Of a stretch of DNA of 64,000 nucleotides, positions 1 through 10,867 are shown one piece after another. Origin of the DNA: Elgaria multicarinata webbii (Eukaryota > Chordata > Lepidosauria > Squamata > Anguidae); assembly GCF_023053635.1 (NCBI RefSeq), contig NC_086173.1, positions 146,118,697 through 146,182,696 of the forward strand, given 5' to 3'. Both the position numbers and the translations under genes were made by a program. Each line of letters starts with the position of its first letter. The first letter of the stretch is position 1. Under the pieces are notes generated by a model. It was given only the letters and a program-made list of their open reading frames with translations. It was not told the origin of the DNA and did not search any database.

Positions 1-277
1 CAGATGCCCTCAGTTGGATCAATTTTGGTCACACCCTTCCTTTTGACAGATTCCTTAGCGACACCCACAGCCCAGTTTCCCCCCTCAGCTGCTATCTCTA
101 CCTCCCAGTAATGCCTCCCCCAGGTAAACCCCCGAGAACCCAGCACAAAAGGCACAGAATCGAAGCCTCGAGAACTTGCGGCTGGATGCAAGATTAAAGG
201 TCCCTGCTTGACACTCTTTCGATCCTCAGACAGTATTAGCTGGGCACACGCGGTAGCTGGATCCAGAGTCACGTTTG
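1..277 (-). CDS. TRIM exon 6: B30.2 (PRY/SPRY) domain, partial
   Basis: The exon begins after the acceptor GTTCTTCCACAAG. It reads NVTLDPATACAQLILSEDRK (PRY LDP motif) and then FTWGRHYWEVEI (SPRY LEW/HYWEVE motif) and WAVGVAKESV. Both B30.2 landmarks are intact. The frame stays open to the left edge, where the window cuts the exon after about 92 codons; a complete domain needs roughly 170-190. This domain would bind the substrate of the ligase. Confidence 0.92.
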
Positions 278-3200
278 CTTGTGGAAGAACAGAGACAACC
301 CATGTTAGAAGCAAGCACAGAGAGGCATGGGGAACTGCAGGTTAAGTAGGCAGGCTGCTGACAGTGTCTCAACAAACTGCACCAACTGAGTGGATTAGTG
401 TGGATTCCTGAGCAACAATTCCGCTTATCCCAGCCATCCCCAACCTGGTGCCCTCCAGCTCTTTTGGACCAATTCCCATCAGCCCCAACCAGTATATCCA
501 GAAATGCTAGGAACTGTAGCTCAAAAAATCTGGAAGGTATGGGATTAGAAAAGGCTGGGTTATCGGATTGTACTCGGTATACGTCCAGATGGGTCTCAAT
601 TTAGAGTCTGGCCCCTTGCAGAGCTAGGCACCAAAATCAAAGGATTTCAGTGCACCTAACTCACATCAGATCAGGTTGCATGGCTAATATCTGTTTAGAT
701 ATAGAAACTGCCCTTAAAAATAAATACTCCAACAGCTCTTGGTGGTGCACAGTTTAAAGTATACAACGTGCATATAAAGCAATACAAAAACCCACTTGAG
801 TTTTAAACTCATGCACACATCCAAATTGGTGTAGTCATCTAATGAAGCTGAATGGTGGGAGTTTTAGGACATGGTTAAACGGTGGAATTCCCTGCCACAA
901 AATAGGATGATGGCCACCAACTTGGGCAGTTTAAAAGGGGGATTAGACCAATGTATGCAGGATAAAGATGCAATGTATACAGGGTAAGGCTGAAAGTAGT
1001 TTCTTTCTCCTACTCTGGAGACACTGGGAACTACATGAAGTACTGATCTATTTTTAAAAGTAGAAAAATAAATGGTTTCTACACTCTTAATCTCTCATAT
1101 TTCATTCCCAGATATTTACCTCTTTCCACCTTTGGTTTCAGTGGCAGTGTCTCTAGATGGGGGGGAAAAGCGAGACAGATCATTTTCCTCTAAGTTGTGC
1201 TTTCCTACTGCTAGTACTCAAGTTAACTAAAGACAGGACCTATACTAAATATATTAACACACCTTTAACAGCTGTTCCATCTGTACAAGTAAGCGCAGAA
1301 CTGTCCTAGGCTTGCAGCTCAAAGTCACAGCCCAGAGAGTTTAGTTTTGCAAGGGAATCAGAACACAAACAGCAGAAGCTCTGCACGACCTGAACCCCAG
1401 TACAGAATTTGTCCATCAAAAGAGATTTCAAACCATCATTTCAGAAACAGTGTCCATTGAAGTAAAAAAAGAGAGAGAGGCTTTCAGCTGTGCCTTGCAG
1501 AGCTCCCCTTCCTGAAATATCTGGAGGCCCAAAACAGAAGAAAAAAATACTCTCATGTGCCTGGAAAAACCTTTATTATGCCCAACGTGTTTCAGAATCA
1601 TAGAATAGTCAAGCTGGAAGGGGCCTACAAGGCCATCGAGTCCAACCCCCTGCTCAATGCAGGAGTCCACCTTAAAGCATACCTGACAGATGGTTGTCCA
1701 GCTGCCTCTTGAAGGCCTCTAGTGTGGGAGACTTTCCTTCCTCAAGAGAACTTTGTCTTTCTCCAAATGTGTCACAAGGAATCTTTTTCAATGCTTCTGT
1801 CTTAAAATGCTCAAAACATTGTTGGAAAGATTCTTTGTGACACATTTGGAGAAAGGTAAATAGCCCCTGAGGAAGGAAAGTCCTTTCCAAAATGCGTTGG
1901 GCATAATAAAAAGGTGGTTTTTTTCAAGGCACTTGAGAATATTGTCCATTCTGTTTCGAGAGTCACAAACGTCTTCCCTTCTTGCTGTTTCCGAAAATGT
2001 CTGGAGGGCCACAAGTTGCTCACTCCTGCATGGTTTAGCAAAAGAAGATGGAGAAAGGGACAGAGGGCCTCCATTTTTAATGGCGCATGCACACATACTG
2101 GAGTCATGTGACCAGATGCAAAAAAGGGCAGGACTCCTGTCGAGTTCCCTACTTGCACACAGGAGAACATTTCTCCAGGTACATGCAGAAAAGCACCCCC
2201 TGCTCCTGTTCCATCTTCTACACAGCCGTTAAGGGTGCCAGGCAGTGGTGCTGTCAGTGCAAAACTCAAGGCAGACAGCCAGGTCTCCACTCCTGGGCAT
2301 GTGCAGGAGGGCCCCCAAATCCAGCAAGTGTGGTGTAGTGGCTAAAGTGTTGGACTGGGAGTTGGGAGATTCAGGTTCTAGACCCCACTCGGCCATGGAA
2401 ACCCACTGGGTGACTTTGGGCCAGTCACAGACTCTCAGCCCAACCTACCTCACAGGGTTATGAACACCGCCTTGGGTTCCTTGGAGGAAAGAAGGTGGGA
2501 TATAAATGTAATAAATAAAAATAAATAAAAATAAAAACAGCAGCAGATAAAAATAGGTAGTATCATTAAGTGATAGCAGTATCCTATCTAATCAATTAGA
2601 TCTAAAACACTTTTAAATGCCATGTCTTCAACCAAGAAAGCTCTGAGTCCTAGCTTTGCAAAGGCATTGATAATTCTGTTTGAGAACTACAGGCCCTAGA
2701 TGTGATCACAGGGCAATAAAACATCAAATAAAATATAATACACGAGCAACCCTAAAACTACAAATATATAAAAAGGGCACCAGTAATCCCAGAAGGGTAA
2801 AAATAGAGTAATCAACACTGCAGGAGACTAAATTATAATATCAGCTTTAAAACAAAATGGAGATACAGAGCATTGAAACATTAGAAGATGTTAAAAGGCC
2901 AGAGTAAACCAAACAGTCTTTGCCTGGCACTGAAAAGATGCACCAAGCAAGCCTCTTTAGGGAGAGTGTTCCTGAGCTGAAAAGCCCCCCCCCTTCTCAT
3001 TGCCCCCCCCCAATACTTCAGAGAGATGGGGCACACCCATCATAAGCTTTTGTGGGCTAGGTTTAAGAGGGCTGCATCATATTATGTCATAATAAATATT
3101 AGTTTTTTCAGGGTGACTCACAGGTCTCTCCTTAGTATTATTCATTGGAGAGGTTTTACCTGTGCATTTTCTCAAGGTATCTTGTACGAAAAGGCTCCTT

Positions 3201-6200
3201 ACGGAAAGATCCCACAGCTTCTCTTTCAGCTTAGGCGAAACACGCTCTGGAGCTTGAAATGTCTCTGCCTGACATCTAGAGACAACAAACAAGCAAGTTA
3301 CCTGCCAGCAAAAGACAAGGGAAGGAAACAGCTGGGGAGAGATATTGGTGGGTGGGGGAGGGCGTACTTTGATCATCAGTAACTCTCTCAAGTAAGTATA
3401 TCTTACTTGAGAGAGTAGCTTCAAGCATTTTCCCATAAAAGTGCATTCTGCTGGGAGCTGTAAATTTTGTAAATCACACGTTTTAATTTGTGTTTTGTAG
3501 TCTCTTTCTCAGTACTGATCCTGCACTGAGCAGAAGGGCATGTGACCTCCAAAGTCTGTTACGTGATTCCACAAGATTACCATTTTTAATAAAGTGGTTA
3601 AAAGCACAGGAATGTGTATCTTCTTCCACCCAGTCAGACCATTCGTTCCTATAGCTCAGTACTCAGTCATTATCTATGATATGAAGATAACAATAAAACC
3701 TTCCTTGTAGGGCTGTTGTTAAGGATTGGCATATGCAAGTATTCAAAGGACTTCACATACTTAAGAAGCATGGCTTAAATTTTGCAGTCTTCACTTCTGC
3801 ATCAGGTCCCAATTAACAGGGCTGAGTAGACACCAAAAAACCCAGCAAGGCTTTGTGATCAACTCCAATTGTGCAGCCGGTGTCTTTTTTCAGAGGGGAG
3901 GGGAGGAAAAGACTCATTATTTTCTTATTGGGATTTCATCTTATTGTATGCAATGACATACTTTGATATGGGGGGAGCGGAGGTGGAGAGCAAGAAAGAG
4001 AAAAATTACATACTTGCGCATGGTCTGTTTGATGTCCTGGAAAGAGAAACAGAATGGAATGACGTTAGTCTCAGGAGAGATTTAATTCGATGGGAGGAGA
4101 GTTCTGTGAACACCCTATCTTTGTGCACAAATGGCAGGTTATTGAATCTGCAGGTAGTTCTGTTGCAAATGACAACTGCTCCATTTTATGTCAAGAAATT
4201 CAATTTACGTTTTAAATAATCCACTCCATCTGTGTGGGTGGTGGGCTGGAGAACAAGCAAGAAGGAAAAGGAAGGCAATCAACATCAAGGGAAAGCAAGC
4301 AACCCTTTTGCAGTAGGTCGTCTCAGTTTTCCTGCTGTAATTGAACAGTTGTTCTGGGAGACTCACACAGTTGAGACCTCTTCAAATTATAATTTCTATT
4401 AAAAGTGAAACATTTATGAAAAGTTTTGTTTAATTATTAAATCACACCAGATGGCATTCAATAAGCCAATAGCAACTTGAAAAAAAAATTCAACGTTTTG
4501 AATTTTTCAACCCATAAAAGCCTTACTATACCTGGGACAGGCCAATATAGGGGTCAAGCAACAGCTGATTCTAAAATCTCAGGGGCTACTAAGGAAGGAC
4601 GTGCACCTACTTTTATCCAACTTCACCTCCAGAATCAGAAGGACAACCAAGCAGATCTTATGTCTTAATCGTGGAGGGAAAGGGGTCAAATGGGGGGGGG
4701 GGGGAATTGTATACACATAAACCACCCTGCAGAAAATCTTGACCAAAATGTGAAATGGAGTTGGATTCAATCCGTGGCACATCCTTTCTTGCACAATTGA
4801 TAAGGAGAATTAACTTCAGGCACAGGAAAAAAACATGTAACTGTGAGTAACATTTTCAGAACACAGCCCAGGCTCCATTGCCTGCCCTGCTCTTCCCCAT
4901 CTATGGAAAAAAGCAAGATGCTTTGGAAACACACACAAGACCTAGCCCTGCAGGGCACTTATTGATTGATTGATTGATTGATTGCTCTCTGGGCGGTTTA
5001 CAACATTTAAAACCATAAAAACCACAGTATAAAAGCATAACATATAATACAATATAATGACACAACCAGGATAAAATCAAGCGGCAATGCAGAAATTAAT
5101 ACAGATTTAAAACAGCAAACTTAAAATTAAATTGTTTAACTGTTAAAATGCTGAGAAAATAAAAATGTCTTCACCTAGCTCTCTCACCTGTATAAACTCA
5201 CAAGCTGGCAGTTTACACACCCTCTGTATCTCGTCAATTTGCTTTAGGATATAGGAGCTTCTCTTACAGAGCTCAATCATTTCGTCATCAAAGTCTGTCT
5301 CCATCAATGCAGCAAGTGCTTTCACATCTGCTTGCAGCTCCTTCATCTGTTGACCAAGCTGCTTGTACTCTACTGCCATCTTCTGGGCTCCATCTTCCAT
5401 AAGTTTCTGAGAAAGAGAAAAAGACCCAACCCAGAAAAGAGAACAGAAGTTATATGTACCTCTCTTTTCAACACATAATACTCAAAGTGGTTAATAAACT
5501 GCATGTAACAAAGTCTAAAATATGAAACCCATTAAACCCTCTGGATCGAGGCGGGGTACAACACAAATGCAAACACCAAAAAATACATATAACTTATTAA
5601 AACATTTAAAACTAATACATTATTAGAAGCAGCACATTATTAAAAAGGCATCTTAAAATTCAACTGGGTAGGCCTGCCAGAAGAGATCAGTCTTTATGGC
5701 TTTCTTAAATTCCGGAAGACTGTTAAGTTGATGAATCTCTCCGAGCAAGCCATTCCACAAACTGGGAGCGGCAGAAGAAAAGGTCCTCTGGGTAATACCT
5801 GTCAGCCTAATTTTGGCTGGCTGAAGGAAATTCTTCCCAGAGGACCTGAGTGTGTGGGGCGGATTGTACGGGAGAAGGAGATCCCGCAGGTAGCCTGGAC
5901 CCAAATCATGTAGGGCTTTAAAGGTGATAACCAACACTTTATACTTTGCCCAGAAACTAATTGGCAGCCAGTGAAGAGATTTTAAAACTGGAGTAATGTG
6001 GTCACCCCTAGGTATACCGGTGACCAGCCTGGCTGCCATATTTTGAACTAGCTGAAGTTTCCGGACTATATAGTAAACAGAAACATTATGAATTCAGTAA
6101 CAGGAGTTCAAAATTGTTAGCACTTTGGGTTCTTAAGAACCCCCCTAGATAGATATTAAAACAGGGTGATTTGGAAGAAGAGCAACAGAGGCACAGCCAT

Positions 6201-7690
6201 GACACACTTGTATGGTACGTGATGACCTCACAAGCACCCTAGGCTGCGTTCCACTGACATGCATCCTAAGTTAAGTTAAGGTCACAAAACCTTGGGCCTA
6301 AACAGGAGAAATGGGGCCTGTTCAAACAACAACATGTTATTAAGTCATGGTTGAGCTGCCAACCCTTTTGCATCACATGGTATGTGAGTGTGTTTAAACC
6401 GTAGTTATGTAGCCACCATGGTTAGGAATGGTTCAACAACATGCTAAACCATCATGTTTAGCTCAAAGCGCTTAACCATCATGGTTTAGCATGTTGCCTG
6501 AACCGGGCCGTTGATGCTATCTATGATGCAACAATGAGTGTGCTGGATCTGAACAAGGGAGGTTAGCTGCTGTTCTTATACACTGATTTATAGATGGGTA
6601 TGTAATGTTTGCAACACTGGACCTATTTGATGGAAAGGCAGGACATAAATAATGTAGTAAAAATAAAAACCCAGGTTCAACATGTATAGTTCTGCTATGG
6701 AGGTTCCTGGGTAGGCCATACCAAGTCGCCATACTTTGTGGGAGAGAGGGGGTGGGTCAGAAGAGCAAGAGGGAAAGAAACAGAAGAAAGGCAGCTGCGA
6801 AAACCAATTGATGACCAAGCGCTTCTCTTTTCCTACTTCAGCGGTCGAGCAGCATTGTCAGGAGCAGACACAAGATAACTGCCCTTATACAAATCTATGG
6901 TGTGACCACACTTGGAGTACTGTGTACAGTTCTGGTCACAATACCTAAAAAAGGATATTAGAGCTGTAAAAAGTGCAGAAAAGAGCAACTAAAATGATTA
7001 AGGGGCTGGAGCATCTCCCCTATGAGGGAAGGTTACATCAACCGAGATTGTTTACCTTGGGAAAGAGAAGGCTAAGGGAAGACATGATAGAGGTGCACAA
7101 AATAATGCACAGTATGGATTGGAGAATGTGGCTAGGGAGATATTTTTCTCCTTCTCCCATAATACTAGAACCTGGGGTCATCCCATGAAGCTGATTGGTG
7201 GGAGATGCAGGACCAATAAAAGGAAGTACTTCGTCACACAGCGCAGAGTTAAATTATGGAACTCACTTCCACAAGATGTAGTGATGGCCACCACTTTGGA
7301 TGGCTTTAAAAGGGGGTTGGATAAATTCCCGGAGGAAAAGGTTATCAATGGCTACCAGCCCGAATGGTTGTGTGCTATCTCCAGTAATCGAGGCAATAAG
7401 CCTGTGTGCACCAGTTGCTGGGGAACATGGGCGGGAGGGTGCTGTTGCACCATGTCCTGCTTGTTCATTCCTGGCCGATGGCTGGTTGGCCACTGTGCGA
7501 ACAGAGTGCTGGACTAGATGGACCCTCGGTCTGATCCAGCAGGGCTCTTCTTATGTTAACTGATCCCTATTCATATTAAGATTGCATTAACAATTAAGAA
7601 ATACTTGGGGTAGAAACATTGCTCCTGCGATGGAAGAAGTGTGTTTATAGTATTCCCATACAAACTCCCTGGCAACTTTGAAATGCAGTC

Positions 7691-7760
<70 letters not shown>

Positions 7761-9628
7761 AAATATTTAAAAGGGCCTACCTACCACTAGGCTGTGCCTT
7801 TGTTCCTTCACAGCAGAGAAACACTTCAAAACCGCTTCATACTGCTGCTGCTTAACTTCCAGCAGCGTGTGGATTTCATCCTGAAATAAGAGATACTGAG
7901 ATTCAGTTCAGCTTTTCCAAAGAAGGGATGTGGGTGGTGGGAATCCAGAACCATCTCTGTGTTACATGTTAGCTGTGCCTGCATTGAGGAAGCCGCTGCT
8001 GTTGCAAGGAGGAGTCCGCCTGTAGGGTTGCCAACAGCTCTAACCTGTCCAGCTCTTGCGCTTTTACCAGGGGTTTGATGTGCAGAAATAAGCAGATGAA
8101 GTATCATCACCTATTAATTCCTGCCCAGACTGCCGCTAAAGGCACAGGAACAGAGGCCAACTGAGATATTGGCAACCTTTTAAAAAAAAAACTAGCCCAG
8201 GGGACAAATCACAGGACAGTGATCTTAATTTGAATCCCCATTCTGGCCTCTGAAGCCTAAACTACACTGATAAGGATTTGCTGTGACTGAGTCTCCTGAC
8301 ATGTTTTGAGTTTGATTTTTGAAACTGCTGCAGGGGGTGCTCCGCTTTAGGGAAGGGACCATAGTCCAGACACATATTTCGCACTTGTTCAGCCCCTGGC
8401 ATCTCCCATTAAAACAGGGGTGAGGAACCTCTTTCATCCCACAGGCTTTAGGGGGCCGCATTCCAGTGTTGGGTGGAGCTGAAGGCAAAGGGGCAGAGAC
8501 AAAAGTAGTACCAATGGGGCCAAAATACAAATAATAATAAAAATAAAAATAAATAAATACTAGCCTATTGCCAGTAACTAAGCTTTAGGAGACACAATTC
8601 TCAACCTTTTAGAATGGGAGAAAAAACTGCACCAAATCTGGGAATACATCAAATGATTGGTGAGTGTTGAAAAGGAGGTGGAGCCAGGGGAAAGGGGCGT
8701 GGCCAGATTTGCCCTACAAAGCCCGAGGTTCCCCAACCTTGCATTAAAAGGACCATGCAGGGCAGGCGAGGCTAAAGGCCTCTGCCTCAGAGATCCTGAA
8801 GAGCTGTTGCCAGTCAGTGTGGACAACACAGGACTCCCTGCTCCTGCTCTTAACTCCACCTCCCAAAAAGAACATCGCATGCCTCCATTCAGGCTGGAGC
8901 ATCAAGGATACATCTGCAGATATACACTTTTGCTGCATTGTTACATTCAAGCAAATGAAAAAGCAACACACAATATAGAAATGATCCCTCAGCCAGGATC
9001 TCTGAGAGCAGTTTCCTCCACCTGGTACCCTCCAGATGTGTTGGGCGACTTCCCATCATCCATGAGATCTGAGGATGATGGAAGTGATAGTCCATCGCAA
9101 CCAGAGAACACCAGGTTGGGGGTAGGCTTATACCAGAGATCCCCATCATACCTTGGAGTCCTGGGCAGCATCTTCTATAGGAGCAACAGGGTGACCTATG
9201 TGAGCATTGGACTGGACACACACCAAGCAGAGCAAAGCTTGGTCCTTTGTGCAAAAGAGCCTCACCGGCTTCTGGTGCAACTTGCACAGGCTAGTCGTCG
9301 TCTTCACCATCTCCACATCCTTTAACCGGAACTGTTTGATGAGTCCCAAGATGTTCCTCAACTGCCTGTTTGGTCTGATTTTGGCATTGGCAAAACTCTG
9401 CCTGCATTCAGGGCAGCATACGTTGCTTTTGGTGCCTTGCCAACACTGGGTGATACAGGCATTACAGAAGTTATGGCCACAGTCTAAAATCATCGGCTCC
9501 TTAAACAACTCCAAGCAGATGGAGCACGTGGCTTCGTCCCGAATGCATTCCACTGCCTTCTCCGCATCCATCGCACCTGCATGAGATGAGCAGGTTTCCA
9601 AGCTGCAGTCTTTATAGGCATCCCCCAT
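1..9628 (-). CDS. TRIM-family E3 ubiquitin ligase (class IV, RING-Bbox-coiled coil-B30.2), 3' end cut by window
   Basis: This is a spliced gene with exons 9152-9628, 7785-7880, 5188-5406, 4014-4036, 3160-3275 and 1-277. All exons have AG/GT borders and join in one open frame (about 402 codons seen). The exon sizes 96, 23 and 116 nt are the hallmark sizes of class-IV TRIM genes. Domain order is RING, B-box 2, coiled coil, then PRY/SPRY, which is the layout of ubiquitin ligases that use the RING to bind E2 and the B30.2 domain to bind a target. The wording of the 116-nt exon and the proximity of MGAT1 point to the TRIM7/TRIM41-type cluster found next to MGAT1 in mammals, but I cannot assign an exact orthologue. 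The end of the SPRY domain and the stop codon lie left of the window. Introns hold only repeats. Confidence 0.9.
428..566. mobile_element. Palindromic MITE, family A
   Basis: This is a diverged copy of the most common fold-back element of the window. Its arms are CCTGGTGCCCTCCAG and the reverse complement of the same. It lies in a TRIM intron. Confidence 0.7.
841..990 (+). mobile_element. CR1 LINE fragment, 3' coding end
   Basis: The segment GGTGGAATTCCCTGCCACAA followed by GATGATGGCCACCAACTTGG matches the 3' end of CR1 ORF2 seen in better copies at 7.2 and 11.2 kb. It is short and decayed. Confidence 0.65.
1550..1935. mobile_element. Fold-back element interrupted by a CR1 3' end
   Basis: The left arm (TTATTATGCCCAACG, about 1571-1585) and right arm (CGTTGGGCATAATAA, about 1893-1907) are inverted copies. 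An inner pair (CTCCAAATGTGTCACAA, 1759-1775, and its complement near 1839-1855) continues the palindrome. A CR1 3' end in minus orientation (about 1593-1735) splits the left arm, so it landed after the fold-back. Confidence 0.65.
1593..1735 (-). mobile_element. CR1 LINE 3' end
   Basis: The sequence carries the CR1 3' terminus (in reverse, AATCATAGAATAG then GCTGGAAGGGGCCTACAAGG) and the coding end AFKRQLDNHLSGML. It is inserted in the fold-back element around it. Confidence 0.8.
2331..2537 (+). mobile_element. tRNA-derived SINE
   Basis: The copy starts with an A-box-like TGGTGTAGTGGCTAAAGTGT, has a B-box-like GGTTCTAGACC, a conserved body (GGGCCAGTCACAGACTCTCA) and an (AAATA)n tail. A second fold-back fragment (family A right arm, about 1999-2029) lies 300 bases upstream. 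Confidence 0.85.
3160..3275 (-). CDS. TRIM exon 5 (116 nt)
   Basis: The exon encodes CQAETFQAPERVSPKLKEKL followed by WDLSVRSLFVQDTLRKCT. The acceptor is TTGTCTCTAG and the donor follows ACAG. Length 116 nt and phases (2 in, 1 out) match the family. It links the coiled coil to the B30.2 domain. The wording is closer to TRIM7-type genes than to TRIM41. Confidence 0.88.
4014..4036 (-). CDS. TRIM exon 4 (23-nt microexon)
   Basis: A microexon of exactly 23 nt encodes DIKQTMR plus two bases of a Lys codon. It sits between CTCTTTCCAG and GTATGT. Its frame is completed by the first base of the next exon. The 23-nt size and the DI.xT. pattern are conserved in class-IV TRIM genes, which makes the call firm despite its length. 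Confidence 0.85.
4959..5135 (-). mobile_element. L2-like LINE 3' tail with (ATTG)n
   Basis: The sequence CTCTCTGGGCGGTTTACAAC is the reverse of the GTAAACCGCCCAGAGAG motif that ends many L2-like copies here. It is preceded by a short (ATTG)n run standing in for the tail repeat. It ends about 50 bases from TRIM exon 3. Confidence 0.7.
5188..5406 (-). CDS. TRIM exon 3: coiled coil (219 nt)
   Basis: The exon encodes 73 residues with heptad-like spacing (stretch LGQQMKELQADVKALAALME) and ends EFIQ before a GTGAGA donor. The acceptor is TTTCTCTTTCTCAG. It is phase 0 on both sides. Relatives usually have about 231 nt here, so this copy is four codons shorter. It should form the central part of the antiparallel dimer helix. 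Confidence 0.9.
5530..6065 (-). mobile_element. L2 LINE, C-terminal ORF2 and 3' end
   Basis: A 128-codon open frame (5653-6039) reads HITPVLKSLHWLPI, then KVLVITFKALHDLGPGYL and then RTFSSAAPSLWNGLLGEI, the conserved end of L2 ORF2. The 3' untranslated end with the GATCGAGG motif follows. It lies in the intron between TRIM exons 2 and 3. Confidence 0.85.
6305..6512. mobile_element. Palindromic MITE, family B
   Basis: The outer arms are GGCCTGTTCAAACAACA and TGTTGCCTGAACCGGGCC. Inner arms contain TAAACCATGATGG-type repeats. Better copies are at 40.1 and 49.6 kb. The central part carries an extra, less symmetric stretch. Confidence 0.7.
6868..7562 (+). mobile_element. CR1/L3-like LINE, 3' part
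   Basis: The segment covers the last part of ORF2 (HTWSTVY/LEYCVQ-type start, then SLPQDVVMATTLDGFKRGLD with frame breaks) and a 3' UTR ending GGCTCTTCTTATGTTAAC. It lies within the TRIM intron between exons 1/2 and 3. Confidence 0.85.
7694..7757. repeat. (CA)n microsatellite
   Basis: About 32 uninterrupted CA units lie just beyond the splice donor of TRIM exon 2. Confidence 0.97.
7785..7880 (-). CDS. TRIM exon 2 (96 nt)
   Basis: This exon encodes 32 residues starting DEIHTLLEVKQQQYEAVLKC. It is bounded by an acceptor (CTTATTTCAG) and a GTAGGT donor, phase 0 on both sides. The exact 96-nt size is the conserved second exon of class-IV TRIM genes and starts the coiled coil. A (CA)n microsatellite begins about 30 bases beyond the donor, inside the following intron. 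Confidence 0.9.
8767..8832 (+). mobile_element. SINE fragment (tRNA-derived, second family)
   Basis: GAAGAGCTGTTGCCAGTCAG followed by TGTGGACAACAC matches the 3' body of the SINE at 46.3 kb. The tRNA-like head is missing. Confidence 0.6.
9008..9137. mobile_element. Palindromic MITE, family A
   Basis: The arms are CCACCTGGTACCCTCCAGAT and AACACCAGGTTGGGGG. The inner part is diverged. It ends about 15 bases from the donor of TRIM exon 1, so it forms the start of that intron. Confidence 0.75.
9152..9628 (-). CDS. TRIM exon 1: RING finger plus B-box 2
   Basis: The exon holds 159 codons from the first Met, ending AAG before a GTATGA donor (9146-9151). Counting from that Met, the RING ligands are C35, C38, C50, H52, C55, C58, C72 and C75 (C3HC4). 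The B-box 2 follows, with C115, H118, C126, C134, C137, H143 and H146. All zinc ligands are present, so the ligase module looks functional. Two starts are possible: Met1 at 9628 (context GAGCCATGG) or Met20 at 9571. The second places the Met about 15 residues before the RING, as in most relatives, so I slightly favour it. CCAAT-type motifs lie in the roughly 100 bases upstream. Confidence 0.93.
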
Positions 9629-10044
9629 GGCTCAACGAAGACAATTGCTCCTCTCAGCCAATGAGCGCTAAGCAATTTCTTGCAAGAGCCTCCTTCCATT
9701 TCTGATTGACTCACTGAAGGAAGAAGCCTCATTGAGTCACTCCCACTCCTCCTCCCTCTGGTTTAATTTTCAGCAGCATCTTTCTTGCAATTTGGGCCTG
9801 CAGATTTATATTGGGTGGTGGGAAAGATCTCAGGGATATGAGTTTATTTGCCCTTGCTATTTGCTGGTCATCAGCCCTAAGTAGAGACATGGATAGTAGT
9901 GCAAGAATCTTAATTGCAATGTATGTGGGAATCAGTGTAGCCAGGCAAGTACTCCACAGAATGAGGCCCTAGACCAGTGGGTGCACTGCTGTGCTTAATC
10001 ATCACTAATTTTTGCCTTGGTCTCTTTTTTGGCTCATCATTTGC

Positions 10045-10183
10045 AAAGTTGTTATAGTGGTTTTAAATGTTTCATGTTTTTGTAGTTTTTAATTTTTTGT
10101 ATATTGTTTTTATCTTATGTGAACTGCCCAGAGACCTTTGGCTATGGGGCGGTATACAGATGCAATAAAATAAATAAATAAAT
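10045..10183 (+). mobile_element. L2-like LINE 3' end
   Basis: It has the terminal motif GTGAACTGCCCAGAGACC then GGGGCGGTATACA and an (AAATA)n tail. The A/T-rich 3' UTR lies upstream. Confidence 0.75.
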
Positions 10184-10405
10184 TTTCCATTATGACATTT
10201 CTGTGTATGTTGCCTCCTGTGCTTGGGTTCCTTGCAAATCAGTTCCTTGCCTTCTTTTTAATTGGCCCTGCTCTTGTGCCCCTAACAGTAGAAATGGAGC
10301 AGACAATGCTTCATGGAAAATGCTTTACCAGCAACATTTTGGTGTTCCGGGACCATGGCCAGTAAGAAGTGGCAATCTTAAATACACAACATTGGTCAAT
10401 CCAGC

Positions 10406-10512
10406 GGCAGGGAACCTCTGGCCCTCCAGATGTTGTCCAACTCCCATCAGTCCCAACCAACGTGACCAATGAACAGAGATGATGGGAGTTGTACTCCAAC
10501 ACATATTCTGCA
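10406..10512. mobile_element. Palindromic MITE, family A
   Basis: The left arm CTGGCCCTCCAGATGTTGTC and the right core GATGATGGGAGTTGTACTCC are both present; the outer right end is lost. Confidence 0.75.
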
Positions 10513-10867
10513 TGTGTGAGGAGAGGGAGTGCATATCTATGCCAGTAACCACTGTTGTGCCTGGATCTTTGCACACACACCCTTCTTGAAGGGAATGTCC
10601 TACCATGACCTTTGAGAGAGCCACTGGGACTACTGTGGGTACCATAAGAACACAAGAAGATTCCTGCTGGATTGGACCAAGAGATCCATTTTGTCCAACT
10701 ACCTGTTTCCCACTGAGGTCAACTGGATGCTCTGAGGAAGCCAACAAACAAGGCATGAAGGCAGTAGCTCCTTATCAAGTGGTATCCAAATGGCATAAAT
10801 ATGGACTTTCTGCATAGCCTTTTATCTAAAGGCCACTTGCTACAGCTTTGTACTATCCTCATGCGTT

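Noticed and set aside
1811-2290. Overlapping frames of 102-159 codons around 1.8-2.3 kb
   Set aside because: They lie in a fold-back element and its surroundings, and frames on both strands reflect the palindrome.
2331-2420. tRNA genes at the SINE heads (2.3, 30.7, 31.2, 35.6, 46.3 kb)
   Set aside because: They keep A and B boxes but no cloverleaf, and continue into SINE bodies with A-rich tails.
7571-7756. Frames such as MCVCVCV and those with ER or SL repeats (also 37.6 and 61.0 kb)
   Set aside because: These are translations of dinucleotide microsatellites.
8657-9325. A 222-codon plus-strand frame
   Set aside because: It overlaps TRIM exon 1 in antisense and otherwise runs through a MITE and a SINE fragment; no domain is visible.
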